Source: Candidatus Eiseniibacteriota bacterium (lineage in GTDB: Bacteria; Eisenbacteria; RBG-16-71-46; CAIMUX01; WJJG01). Taken from it: DNA of 9,030 nt. The notes under the pieces are model-generated. The model worked only from the letters and a program-made list of their open reading frames with translations, was not told the origin of the DNA and did not search any database. The position numbers were made by a program, and so were the translations under genes. Shown one piece after another: positions 1-7,547 of this stretch (within the stretch, counting starts at the first letter, position 1; every line of letters begins with the position of its first letter). Location: positions 1 to 9,030 of the forward strand of contig VGIY01000090.1 of NCBI GenBank assembly GCA_016867695.1, written 5' to 3'.

Positions 1-1
1 G

Positions 2-1354
2 ATCGACGCCTCTCCGCCGGGAACCGTGATCGAACTCTGGGCGGGCACCTACACCGGCGCCGGGAACCGCGAGCTGGACTTCGGCGGCAAGAGCCTCGTC
101 CTGCGCTCGCGGTCGCGGAACCCCGAGGACTGCATCATCGATCTCCAGGGGAGCTCGTCGGCTCCGCGCCGCTTCATCCGCTTCCACAGCGGGGAGGGGA
201 GGGACGCCGTCGTCGAGGGATTCACCGTGCGCAACGGCTACCGCTGGGACGGGGGGGCCATCACCTGCACCGACGTGCCCTGCTCGCCGACGATCCGCGA
301 CTGCATCTTCGAGTACAACCACTCCACCGACGACGGCGGCGCCCTCCACTTCTCGCACGGCTCCGCCCCGCGCGTCGAGGGGTGCGTCGTCCGCCACAAC
401 ACCGCCGCCGATCTGGGCGGGGGGATCCACGCCGTCTCCGCCGCGCCGGAGATCGTCGGCTGCGTGATCCGCGAGAACGCGGCGGCCAACGACGGCGGCG
501 GCCTGAGCATCGAGGGGGGCTCCATGGGGGAGATCTCCGCCTGCTCCATTCATGGGAACACGGCGGCGAACCTGGCCGGCGGACTGATGCTGCGCGGCGG
601 CTCGGCGCCCGCGGTGCGCTTCTGCACGATCACCGCGAACGAGGCGGGAGCGGACGGCGGCGGCGTCTGCGCGCACAGCGGCGTTCAGGCGACGCTCGAA
701 TCCTGCACGATCGCCGGCAACGCCGCGCCGCTGACTGGCGGCCTGCGCCTCTCCGGCAGCAACTGCGCGGTCTCGCTGAGTCACACGATCATCGCCTTCA
801 GCCCCTCGGGCGCGGCGGTCGGCTGCGTCGCCGGGCAGGTCGAGCTGGCCTGCTGCGACCTCTACGGCAACGCCGGGGGGGACTACACCGGCTGCGCCGC
901 GGGCTACGCGGGGATCGCGGGCAACTTCTCGGCCAACCCGCTCTTCTGCGGTCTCGCGCAGGGGGACTGCACGCTCAACGAGGATTCGCCCTGCGTGGGC
1001 GGCCCCTGCGGACAGGTCGGCGCGCAGGGCGTCGGCTGCGCGGGCAGCGCCGTCGGCGAGGAGACCTCCGCCGGCCCGCTCGCGCCGGCGCTGCGCGTGG
1101 CCCGCAATCCCGGCGCCGGACGGGTCAGCCTCTGGCTCGACCTGCCCGGTTCGGGGCCGGCGACACTGACGGTGCTCGATGTCGGCGGCCGCATCGTCCG
1201 CCGTCTCGCCGGGGGCGATTGGCTCGCCGGCCGGCACGCGCTGACCTGGGACGGACGGGACGACGCGGGCCGCCCGGTCGGGCCCGGGCTCTACTTCCTG
1301 CGCCTGGACGGCCCCGGTCCGAGCGCCGGCGCTCGCGCCCTGCTGCTGCGGTGA
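2..1354 (+). CDS. Secreted right-handed parallel beta-helix protein with C-terminal FlgD-like domain (5' end outside window)
   Basis: The reading frame is open from base 2 and ends at TGA 1352-1354. The GTG at 26 is probably internal, because the codons before it (IDASPPGTVIELWAGTYTG) already form the usual opening of a beta-helix domain. The body, roughly bases 60-1010, has coils of about 22-25 residues with Asn ladders and GG(G/A) turns, such as NTAADLGGGIH, NAAANDGGGLS and NEAGADGGGV, plus regularly placed Cys residues. The helix closes with an NPLFC…SPC…G.GA.GVGC segment. The last ~85 residues (bases ~1095-1351) are a FlgD-like Ig domain with VLDVGGRIVRRL, TWDGRDDAGRPVGPGLYFLR, a type often found at the C-terminus of exported proteins in FCB-group bacteria, where it may act in sorting or anchoring. 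The protein is therefore probably exported. Its ligand is unknown: similar beta-helices include lyases, adhesins and polymorphic surface proteins, and no catalytic residues can be assigned. The gene reads in the same direction as the kinase gene, 204 bp away. Confidence 0.85.
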   Translation: MDASPPGTVIELWAGTYTGAGNRELDFGGKSLVLRSRSRNPEDCIIDLQGSSSAPRRFIRFHSGEGRDAVVEGFTVRNGYRWDGGAITCTDVPCSPTIRDCIFEYNHSTDDGGALHFSHGSAPRVEGCVVRHNTAADLGGGIHAVSAAPEIVGCVIRENAAANDGGGLSIEGGSMGEISACSIHGNTAANLAGGLMLRGGSAPAVRFCTITANEAGADGGGVCAHSGVQATLESCTIAGNAAPLTGGLRLSGSNCAVSLSHTIIAFSPSGAAVGCVAGQVELACCDLYGNAGGDYTGCAAGYAGIAGNFSANPLFCGLAQGDCTLNEDSPCVGGPCGQVGAQGVGCAGSAVGEETSAGPLAPALRVARNPGAGRVSLWLDLPGSGPATLTVLDVGGRIVRRLAGGDWLAGRHALTWDGRDDAGRPVGPGLYFLRLDGPGPSAGARALLLR

Positions 1355-1415
1355 CGGCTCGCCGGTCACCTTGCCGACCGCCCCCGCGAGGACTGCGCGA
1401 CCTGGCACCCGCGAG

Positions 1416-1460
1416 CCGGTCGTTCCTGATCGCCTGGTCCGGAACGACCGGAACGACCGG
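1416..1460. repeat. Inverted repeat with duplicated right arm (terminator or operator candidate)
   Basis: The left arm CCGGTCGTTCC (1416-1426) is the exact reverse complement of GGAACGACCGG, which occurs twice in partly overlapping tandem at 1441-1451 and 1450-1460. The loop to the first copy is 14 nt. The left arm could therefore pair with either copy, giving two alternative hairpins. It begins 62 nt after the beta-helix stop and ends about 26 nt before the extended -10 box of the kinase gene. No T-tract follows, so an operator or an unconventional terminator are both possible. Confidence 0.5.
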
Positions 1461-1482
1461 GGTCGCCCGGGCCCGCGCGCCG

Positions 1483-1491
1483 TGCTAGGAT
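1483..1491 (+). promoter_or_regulatory. Extended -10 promoter candidate for the kinase gene
   Basis: TGCTAGGAT matches the extended -10 pattern (TGn followed by TAGGAT at 1486-1491). It stands out in a very GC-rich spacer. The hexamer 17 bp upstream (TCGCCC, 1463-1468) is a poor -35, as is common for extended -10 promoters. Transcription would begin near 1498, giving a leader of about 60 nt before the ATG at 1559. This argues against translation from the GTG at 1493. Confidence 0.45.
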
Positions 1492-1547
1492 CGTGAGCGA
1501 CCACCCGGGCCGCCCGGCCGGCCCGGTGCGCTCATGTTCGGTCGCGC

Positions 1548-1552
1548 GAGGG
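1548..1552 (+). promoter_or_regulatory. Ribosome binding site deciding the kinase start
   Basis: GAGGG lies 6 nt before the in-frame ATG at 1559. The longer alternative start, GTG 1493, has only AGGA at 2 nt spacing, and that sequence overlaps the probable -10 box. Confidence 0.5.
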
Positions 1553-1558
1553 TCGCGG

Positions 1559-4500
1559 ATGCCGCCAAGCGAGCCGCCCCGTGCGGGACGCGCCGCGGAT
1601 GCCGCCCGCGGAGAGGGATCGGCGTCCGCCCCCTCCGACCCGCAGGCGCTGCTCGACACGCGCGCCGAAACGCCGGCCGCCGCCGGCATGCCGGAGGGGC
1701 TGCCGAGGGCCGGCCGCAGGCTGGGCGACTACCTGCTTCTGAGCGAGATCGGGCGCGGCGGCATGGGCGTCGTCTACGAGGCCGAGCAGATCTCGCTCAA
1801 GCGGCGCGTGGCGCTCAAGGTCCTGCATCCCCACCTCGGGCTCTCCGGCGAGCAGATCCTGAAGTTCCGCCGCGAGGCCGAGGCCGGCGGCCGGCAGCAT
1901 CACCCGGGCATCGTCGCCGTCCACGCCGTCGGCGAGCACGAGGGCCTGCACTTCATCGCCCAGGAGCTGATCCCCGGCGGCCGCACGCTCGCCGATCGGC
2001 TGGCCGAAGCGCCGGATGACGAGCGCCAGCCGCGCGGCTACTTCCGCGAGATCGCGGGCCTCTTCGCCGACGTCGCCGAAGCGCTCGGCCACGCCCACGC
2101 CAACGGCGTGGTGCATCGCGACGTCAAGCCCTCGAACATCCTCCTGCCCGACGGCGGTCCGCCCAAGATCGGCGACTTCGGCCTGGCCAAGCTCGAGAAC
2201 GCGCTCGCCCTGACGCGCACGGGGGAGTTCGAGGGCACGCCCTACTACATGTCGCCCGAGCAGATCGCCGCCCGCGGGGGAGTCGATCATCGCACCGACA
2301 TCTACTCCCTCGGCGTGACCCTGTACGAGGCGCTGACGCTCGTCCGCCCCTTCGCGGGGGACACCTCGCTGGAGGTCCTGCGTCGGGTCCTGGGGCAGGA
2401 GCCTGCCGATCCCCGCCGCCGCAACCCGCGCGTCCCGCGCGACCTGGCGGTGATCTGCCTGCGGGCCATGGAGAAAGCGCCGCAGTCGCGCTACGCGACG
2501 ATGGCCGACCTCGCCGCCGATCTGCGCCGCTGGCTGGCGGGGGAAGCGATCATCGCCCGACCGGTCGGCCCGGTGACGCGCTGCCTCAAGCTGGCCCGCC
2601 GCAACCGGGGCGCGTCCATGGCCGCGGCGGCCGCGCTCGCCGCGGGACTCTTCGTCGCCGCCTTCGTGACCGCCGGCCGGGTGCGCGAGGGGCGGGCCTT
2701 CGACCGCCTCGTCGCCGAGTCCGTGCGCCTGGCCGACGAAGGCGACTGGGACGGGGCGATCGGGCGCATCGTCGAGGCGGCGGGGCTGCGCCCGCGCGAC
2801 GCGCTCGTGGGCGACCGGCACCGGCTCTACCTGCGCGAAAAGGAGATGGCGGCGATCAGCGCGGAGCGCGCCGCGAAGGAGCGGGCGCTCGATCGCTCCG
2901 CAGGCATGCGCCTCGCGGGTCAGGCGGAGCGGCTGCTCGAGGAGAACCCGGGGCTCGCCCTCCTGCTCGCGCTCGAAGCGGAGCGCCGCGATCCCGACCC
3001 GCGGACGCGGGGGCTGCTCGCCGACCTGCTCGCCCGCTGCCGCGAGGCGAGGACGATCCACTACCGTCGCTTCCCCTTCCTGCCCGACCTGCGCGAGCTG
3101 GATCGGGGCCACTTCATGAATGTCTCGGCGAGCCCCGACGGCCGGCGGATCCTGACGACCTCCTACGACAACCTGGCCGCGATCTGGGACGCCGAGACGG
3201 GAGAGCGCCTCTTCCGTCTCGATCCGGGCGAAGAGGATGCACACGGGGCGCTGTCGCTGTGCCACGGCGTCTACTCCCCGGACGGAAGGCGCGTCGGACT
3301 GGTGGGGCGCAGTGCGCCGCTGGCCTTCCTCTTCGACGCCGAGACGGGGGCTGTCGCGGCCCGCCTCGCCGGGCACGGCACGTACGTCAGCTTCCTGGCC
3401 TTCAGCCCCGACGGCCGGCGCGCGGCGACCGCCTCCATCGACTCCACGGCCCGCCTCTGGGACGTCGCCACAGGCGAGTGCCTGCGCGTCCTGCGCGGTC
3501 ACGAGGGGTCCGTCGTCCGCCTCGGATTCAGCCCCGACGGGCGCCTTCTGGCGACCGCCAGCTCCGATCTGACCGCGCGCGTGTGGGCGGTGGAGTCGGG
3601 CGAGTGCCTGCGCGTCCTGCGCGGCCACGAGGAGTTCGCCCGCGCCGTGCGCTTCAGTCCCGATGGCCGTCTGCTCGCCAGCGCCGACGACCTCGGCCTG
3701 CGCCTGTGGGAGGTCGAGAGCGGCAGGCTGCTCCACGTGATCCGGGGGGAGAGGCATCCCGACATCTCGCTCTGGGAGATGGAGTTCAGCCCCGACGGCT
3801 CGCTGGTCACGACGACCTGGGGTGGCCTGGCGGTCCAGGCCTGGAGCGTCGCCGACGGGCGGGTGGCGCTCGAGCTGCGGGGGCACGAGGCGACGGCGCG
3901 CTGCTCGCACTTCAGCTCCGACGGCCGGCGGGTCATGACCGCCGCGTTCGACAACACCATCCGGCTCTGGGACGCCCGCTCGGGGCGGCAGCTCGCCGTG
4001 ATGCGCGGACACGACGACTTCATTCACCAGGCCTGGTTCACCGCGGGCGATCGGCGCGTCGTGACGATCGCCGAGGACATGACCGCGCGCATCTGGGACG
4101 CCGTCGGCGATCCCGCGCGCGAGGCGTGCGACACGGGCGGGCTGATACGCCTCGCTTTCACGAAGGAGGCTGCGACCGCGAGCGACGGGCGCAGCCTGGC
4201 CATCCTGGACAGTCTCGAGAAGGCGGCGTTCATCCTCGATCCGGGGAACCCCCGGACGGGGCGCATCGCGCTTGCGCACGAGGCCAGGGTCCGCGGCGGG
4301 CGTTTCAGCTCCGACGGGCTTCGGGTGGTGACCGGGTCCGAGGAGAACAACGACGGGCTGGTGCTGATCTGGGACGCTCGCAGCGGCGAGTTGCTGCAGC
4401 GGCTGCGCGCGCCCGCGGCGACCGGAAGCATGAAGCTCTTCGGTGGCGCGGTCTGCGGGGCGAGCTTCTTCGACGGCGACTCCCGTCTGGCGGCGACCTC

Positions 4501-5263
4501 GGTCGACGGAGCGGTGCGGATCTGGGACCTCGCCACGGGCGAGGAGACGCTGACTCTCGAGGGACACCAGCGCGACGTCGTCACGCTGAGCGTCGACCGC
4601 GAGCGGGGCCGGTTCCTGAGCGCCTCGATGGACGGCACGGCGCGGGTCTGGAGCGCGGCCACGGGAGGAGAGCAGGTCGTCCTGCGGGGGCACTCGGGGC
4701 CCGTCACCGGAGCCGTCTTCAGCCCGGACGGACGGAGGGTGGCCACCGTCTCCACCGACGGCACGGCGCGGCTCTGGGACGCCGTCTCGGGCGAGGAGCA
4801 AGTCGTGCTGCGCCCGGTGGCGGAGCCGCGGATCGGCTTCAGCCCCGACGGCGCCCGGGTCGTGGCCGTCGCCCCGGACGGGACGACGCGCGGCTGGCCG
4901 GTCGACCCCGTCGCCGAGGCCCGGCGCCGCAAACCCCGCGAGCTGACCCCCGCGGAGAAGAAGCGTCACGCCGTGTGGGACTCGGGCGAGGAGGAGGCCC
5001 TGGCCCTCGTCGAGCGGCTCTTCGACGAGCTCGTCCTCGCCCGGGACGTCATCGCGCGGATCGAGGCCGACGCCGGCCTGCGCCCCGAGGTGGTCTCCGC
5101 CGCCCTGGCCTTCGCGCGGCTGCACGAGGACGATCGCGCCATGCTCCACAGGATGTCCGCATTCATCGAGGGATCCCCGGGCAGCTCGGGAGAGATGCGC
5201 GCACGCGCGGCGCGGTACCGCCGGGCCGCGGAGCGGTTGGCCGCAGGCGGCGCGCGGCGCTGA
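1559..5263 (+). CDS. Membrane-anchored Ser/Thr protein kinase with 14 WD40-like repeats
   Basis: This 1234-residue protein transfers phosphate to Ser/Thr of partner proteins. The kinase domain spans about residues 56-325: glycine loop GRGGMG 65-70, ATP-binding Lys87 (VALKVL), alpha-C Glu106, catalytic HRDVKPSN with Asp188 and Asn193, DFG Asp206, activation loop with Thr219 and Thr221, then GTPYYMSPEQ. All key residues are present, so it should be active. One hydrophobic segment follows (about 354-376), preceded by basic residues (ARRNR), which predicts an inside-to-outside membrane anchor. Residues 430-500 form a helical stretch with LALLLALEAERR, typical before WD40 arrays. Residues ~518-1116 hold 14 WD40-like repeats (FSPDGRR…ARLWD…G..LRVLRGHE), enough for two seven-bladed propellers. 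A charged helical tail of ~118 residues ends the protein. The ~50-residue N-terminus is low complexity. ATG 1559 was chosen for its RBS; GTG 1493 would add 22 residues. The downstream neighbour, an FHA-containing activator, is a plausible substrate or partner. Confidence 0.93.
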   Translation: MPPSEPPRAGRAADAARGEGSASAPSDPQALLDTRAETPAAAGMPEGLPRAGRRLGDYLLLSEIGRGGMGVVYEAEQISLKRRVALKVLHPHLGLSGEQILKFRREAEAGGRQHHPGIVAVHAVGEHEGLHFIAQELIPGGRTLADRLAEAPDDERQPRGYFREIAGLFADVAEALGHAHANGVVHRDVKPSNILLPDGGPPKIGDFGLAKLENALALTRTGEFEGTPYYMSPEQIAARGGVDHRTDIYSLGVTLYEALTLVRPFAGDTSLEVLRRVLGQEPADPRRRNPRVPRDLAVICLRAMEKAPQSRYATMADLAADLRRWLAGEAIIARPVGPVTRCLKLARRNRGASMAAAAALAAGLFVAAFVTAGRVREGRAFDRLVAESVRLADEGDWDGAIGRIVEAAGLRPRDALVGDRHRLYLREKEMAAISAERAAKERALDRSAGMRLAGQAERLLEENPGLALLLALEAERRDPDPRTRGLLADLLARCREARTIHYRRFPFLPDLRELDRGHFMNVSASPDGRRILTTSYDNLAAIWDAETGERLFRLDPGEEDAHGALSLCHGVYSPDGRRVGLVGRSAPLAFLFDAETGAVAARLAGHGTYVSFLAFSPDGRRAATASIDSTARLWDVATGECLRVLRGHEGSVVRLGFSPDGRLLATASSDLTARVWAVESGECLRVLRGHEEFARAVRFSPDGRLLASADDLGLRLWEVESGRLLHVIRGERHPDISLWEMEFSPDGSLVTTTWGGLAVQAWSVADGRVALELRGHEATARCSHFSSDGRRVMTAAFDNTIRLWDARSGRQLAVMRGHDDFIHQAWFTAGDRRVVTIAEDMTARIWDAVGDPAREACDTGGLIRLAFTKEAATASDGRSLAILDSLEKAAFILDPGNPRTGRIALAHEARVRGGRFSSDGLRVVTGSEENNDGLVLIWDARSGELLQRLRAPAATGSMKLFGGAVCGASFFDGDSRLAATSVDGAVRIWDLATGEETLTLEGHQRDVVTLSVDRERGRFLSASMDGTARVWSAATGGEQVVLRGHSGPVTGAVFSPDGRRVATVSTDGTARLWDAVSGEEQVVLRPVAEPRIGFSPDGARVVAVAPDGTTRGWPVDPVAEARRRKPRELTPAEKKRHAVWDSGEEEALALVERLFDELVLARDVIARIEADAGLRPEVVSAALAFARLHEDDRAMLHRMSAFIEGSPGSSGEMRARAARYRRAAERLAAGGARR
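3473..3632 (+). repeat. Near-identical WD40 repeat units within the kinase gene
   Basis: A 34-nt stretch encoding GECLRVLRGHE occurs at 3473-3506 and again at 3599-3632 with a single T/C difference. The period is exactly 126 bp (42 codons), one WD40 blade. The other blades are far more divergent, so this looks like a recent blade duplication or local gene conversion. Confidence 0.7.
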
Positions 5264-5305
5264 GCCGGAGGCGCGCCACGGCCGGGGCCCTGCCCACGCC
5301 TCCCG

Positions 5306-5317
5306 CCCCGCGCGGGG
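5306..5317. terminator. Weak hairpin between convergent kinase and activator genes
   Basis: CCCCGCGCGGGG is a perfect palindrome in the 62-bp gap between the two convergent stop codons (TGA 5261-5263 and TAG 5328-5326). It could fold into a very short hairpin and serve both directions. There is no T-tract and the stem is only four pairs around GCGC, so the call rests mostly on position. Confidence 0.25.
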
Positions 5318-5325
5318 GAGACCCG

Positions 5326-7275
5326 CTAGCGCATGCCGAGGTTCTTCATCAGCCGCGACAGGTAGGTCGGCCGCAGACCCAGGGCGGAGGCAGCCTGCTG
5401 CTGCCGGCCCTCGGCGCGCTCGAGGGCCGCCCGGATCACCCGCCGCTTGATCTCTCGCACCCGCTCGTGATAGCCGCTCGCCGCCGATTCGATCTCCGGC
5501 CAGGACTGGGACGAGACGTTCAGGTCGCCGGCCCCGATGACCGGCCCCGATCCCAGGACCACGGCGCGCTCGATGCAGTTGCGCAGCTCCCGGATGTTCC
5601 CCGGCCAGGCGTGGTGCGTGAGCTGGGACAGCGCGTCGGCCGTGAAGGAGCGCGCTTCGCGCCCGGCCTCCGCGGCGTATTGCTGCAGGAACGCCTGCGC
5701 CAGCAGGGCGATGTCGCCCGGCCGCTCTCGCAGCGGGGGCATGACCACCTCGACGACGCGCAGCCGGTAGTAGAGGTCCTCGCGGAAGCGGCCGGCCCGC
5801 ACCTCCTCGGCCAGATCGCGGTTGCTGGCCGCGATCACGCGCACGTCGACGCGAATCGGGCGCGTCCCGCCGAGGCGCTCGAACTCGTGCTCCTGGAGGA
5901 AGCGCAGGAGCTTGGCCTGCATCTCGCGGTCGATCTCGCCGATCTCGTCCAGGAAGACCGTGCCCCCCTCGGCGAGTTCAAGGCGGCCCCGCTTCTGACG
6001 GATGGCGCCGGTGAACGCGCCCCGCTCGTGGCCGAACAGGTCGCTCTGCAGCAACTGCTCGGTCAGCGCGGCGCAGTTGACGACGACGAACGGAGCGTCG
6101 CGCCGCGGGCTCCAGCGGTGGATGTTGCGGGCCATCACTTCCTTGCCCGTCCCGCTCTCGCCCAGGACGAGGATCGTCGCGTTGCTGTCCGCCGCCTTGC
6201 GCGCGGTGCGGATCACGCCCTCGAGCGCCGCGCTCTCGCCGATGATCGCCGGGGCTCCCCCCGCCTCCGCTTCCAGCGAGCGGAGACGGCCGCGCAGCGC
6301 GCCCACCAGGGCGATGTTGTCGACCAGGACGGCGATCTGATCCGCCATGACCTTGAGCAGCCAGAGGTCACGGCCGCCGAACTCGTCGGCGAGCGAGCGG
6401 CTGTCCAGGTAGACGACGCCGAGCAGCCGATCGCGATGGATCAGCGGCGTGCACATGACCGAGCGGATCCGCAGGCCCGCCACGCTCGCCGCCTGATCAA
6501 GCCGCTCGTCGGCGACCGCGTCGCTGCACAACAGGGAGACCCGCTCGCCGGCCACCTTGCGGACCACCGTTCCGCTGATCGGGGAGGCGTCCTCCTCGCC
6601 GGGGCAATGCGGGAACGAGGCTGCCGGCTCCAGCGTCTCGGTCGCCGCGTCCCAGAGCAGGATGCAGCTTCGCTCGGCGCCGAACGTCCGGGCCAGAAGG
6701 CCGGCAACGGCGGGCAGGGCGTCCGCGGCCTCCGCGTCGGCGACCATGGCGCTGGCCAGCGAGCGCAGGGCCTCGAGCTGGCCGAGCAGCCTCTCGGCGA
6801 AGCCGGAGTCCAGGGCATCGGCGTCTCCGGCGGACGGCGCGACCTGGTCCCGCCCCAGCGCCATCCGGATGGTGGTCGTCCGCCTCTGGTCGGACGGCCC
6901 GGGAGCGACCCCGGCCGGGACGGGCTCCGCGGGCGCGGGCTCCCCGGGCCGCGACAGGAACAGGTAGAGAGCCCCGGCGATGCGGATCTCGTCTCCGTCG
7001 CGCAGCGCGTGGGCGCGGATCGGCGCGCTGTTGACGAAGGTGCCGTTGTGGCTCTCGAGGTCCTCGAGCACCGGGGAGCCGTCGCGAAAGACGATCCGGG
7101 CGTGGTTGCGGGAGGCTCCGGGCAGGGGGATCGGGAGGTGATGGAGGGCGAGGCGCCCGATCGTGAACTCGGGACCCGCCAGCGGGAAGACGCCGCCGGC
7201 GTGGGGCCCCGAGAGGCAGATCAGACGCGGCTGCGCCACCCCGGCCGAGTCGAGACCAGCCCCCTGAGACTCCAA
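5326..7275 (-). CDS. Sigma-54-dependent transcriptional activator: FHA-GAF-AAA+-Fis HTH
   Basis: This 649-residue enhancer-binding protein would use ATP hydrolysis to open sigma-54 promoters. An FHA domain (residues ~18-108) shows FTIGR, SRNHAR and SHNGTFVN (Ser55, His58, Asn77), the signature of phosphothreonine binding. A linker with Thr133-135 follows. A GAF domain (~165-325) probably senses a small ligand or partner. The AAA+ domain (~345-580) has Walker A GESGTGKE 372-379, the sigma-54 contact loop GAFTGA 419-424, Walker B TVFLDEIGE with Asp443-Glu444, REDLYYRL and WPGNIREL. The C-terminus (~605-649) is a Fis-type helix-turn-helix (QQQAASALGLRPTYLSRLMK). All motifs needed for sigma-54 activation are intact. 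FHA takes the place of a receiver domain, so control should be by Ser/Thr phosphorylation, and a kinase gene converges 62 bp away. TTG 7275 was chosen as start because GGAGG lies 6 nt upstream; an in-frame GTG at residue 13 is the alternative. Confidence 0.95.
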   Translation of the reverse strand: MESQGAGLDSAGVAQPRLICLSGPHAGGVFPLAGPEFTIGRLALHHLPIPLPGASRNHARIVFRDGSPVLEDLESHNGTFVNSAPIRAHALRDGDEIRIAGALYLFLSRPGEPAPAEPVPAGVAPGPSDQRRTTTIRMALGRDQVAPSAGDADALDSGFAERLLGQLEALRSLASAMVADAEAADALPAVAGLLARTFGAERSCILLWDAATETLEPAASFPHCPGEEDASPISGTVVRKVAGERVSLLCSDAVADERLDQAASVAGLRIRSVMCTPLIHRDRLLGVVYLDSRSLADEFGGRDLWLLKVMADQIAVLVDNIALVGALRGRLRSLEAEAGGAPAIIGESAALEGVIRTARKAADSNATILVLGESGTGKEVMARNIHRWSPRRDAPFVVVNCAALTEQLLQSDLFGHERGAFTGAIRQKRGRLELAEGGTVFLDEIGEIDREMQAKLLRFLQEHEFERLGGTRPIRVDVRVIAASNRDLAEEVRAGRFREDLYYRLRVVEVVMPPLRERPGDIALLAQAFLQQYAAEAGREARSFTADALSQLTHHAWPGNIRELRNCIERAVVLGSGPVIGAGDLNVSSQSWPEIESAASGYHERVREIKRRVIRAALERAEGRQQQAASALGLRPTYLSRLMKNLGMR

Positions 7276-7281
7276 AGCTCG

Positions 7282-7286
7282 CCTCC
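7282..7286 (-). promoter_or_regulatory. Ribosome binding site deciding a TTG start
   Basis: On the minus strand GGAGG sits 6 nt before TTG 7275-7273. This near-ideal Shine-Dalgarno sequence favours the rare TTG over the GTG twelve codons further in. Confidence 0.65.
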
Positions 7287-7321
7287 GACGGTCGTGGACC
7301 CTGCGCTCCAGCTTATCGCAG

Positions 7322-7351
7322 AGAATACGCTGAAGCTGCCAAGGCTCTCAA
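7322..7351 (-). promoter_or_regulatory. Sigma-70-type promoter for the FHA/sigma-54 activator gene
   Basis: Read on the minus strand, TTGAGA (7351-7346; 5 of 6 to TTGACA) is followed after 18 bp by TATTCT (7327-7322; 4 of 6 to TATAAT). This is an AT-richer island in a GC-rich region. The start site would be near 7315, leaving a leader of about 40 nt that includes the ribosome binding site. A TTGGCA overlapping this region does not give GG-N10-GC, so it is not a sigma-54 site. Confidence 0.5.
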
Positions 7352-7393
7352 CAGCCCAGATCGCCGGGGGACCACCGCCGCCTCCCGCCCGCC

Positions 7394-7408
7394 TGTCCGA
7401 ATCGGACA
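7394..7408. promoter_or_regulatory. Perfect 15-bp palindrome, candidate enhancer/operator site
   Basis: TGTCCGAATCGGACA has two perfect 7-bp arms around a single central base, the form expected for a dimeric helix-turn-helix protein. It lies 42 bp upstream of the activator's -35 box, and its centre is about 173 bp upstream of the predicted sigma-54 start site of the divergent propeller gene. The Fis-type HTH of the divergent activator is the obvious candidate binder. A lone half site GTCCGA recurs at 7499-7504, 104 bp away. Confidence 0.5.
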
Positions 7409-7547
7409 TCGGGGATGATCCAAAAGGGCATGCGAAGTTCGCGCCCGCCTTCGCCGCGGGCCTCGGGAGAACGCCGTGGAGCGCGCATCCCGTTGCCGGT
7501 CCGACCGATGGCTCGGCGCTCCCGTTGTTCGCCTTGCGCGCCGCTCG

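Noticed and set aside
1403..1417. CTGGCAC before the kinase gene as a sigma-54 -24 element
   Set aside because: The -24 half is perfect, but the GG-to-GC spacing is 9 rather than 10 bp and the -12 half reads AGCC in place of TTGC. It also lies upstream of the inverted repeat and far from the start codon.
1493..1558. GTG 1493 as the kinase start
   Set aside because: It would overlap the probable promoter and has a badly spaced ribosome binding site. ATG 1559 has GAGGG at 6 nt.
1532..5149. 1205-residue open frame on the minus strand opposite the kinase gene
   Set aside because: It is the antisense shadow of a GC-rich gene. Its translation is a low-complexity mix of Arg, Ala, Gly and Pro with no recognisable domain, while the plus strand encodes a complete kinase and WD40 protein.
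7326..7345. TTGGCAG on the minus strand as a sigma-54 promoter of the activator gene
   Set aside because: Ten bases after GG the sequence is GT, not GC. The overlapping sigma-70-like boxes explain the region better.
7478..7527. GGAGCGC/GCGCTCC arms and TCCCGTTG direct repeat as a structured RNA
   Set aside because: Arms of 7 bp with a 31-nt loop and an 8-bp repeat are within chance expectation for GC-rich DNA, and there is no supporting pairing.
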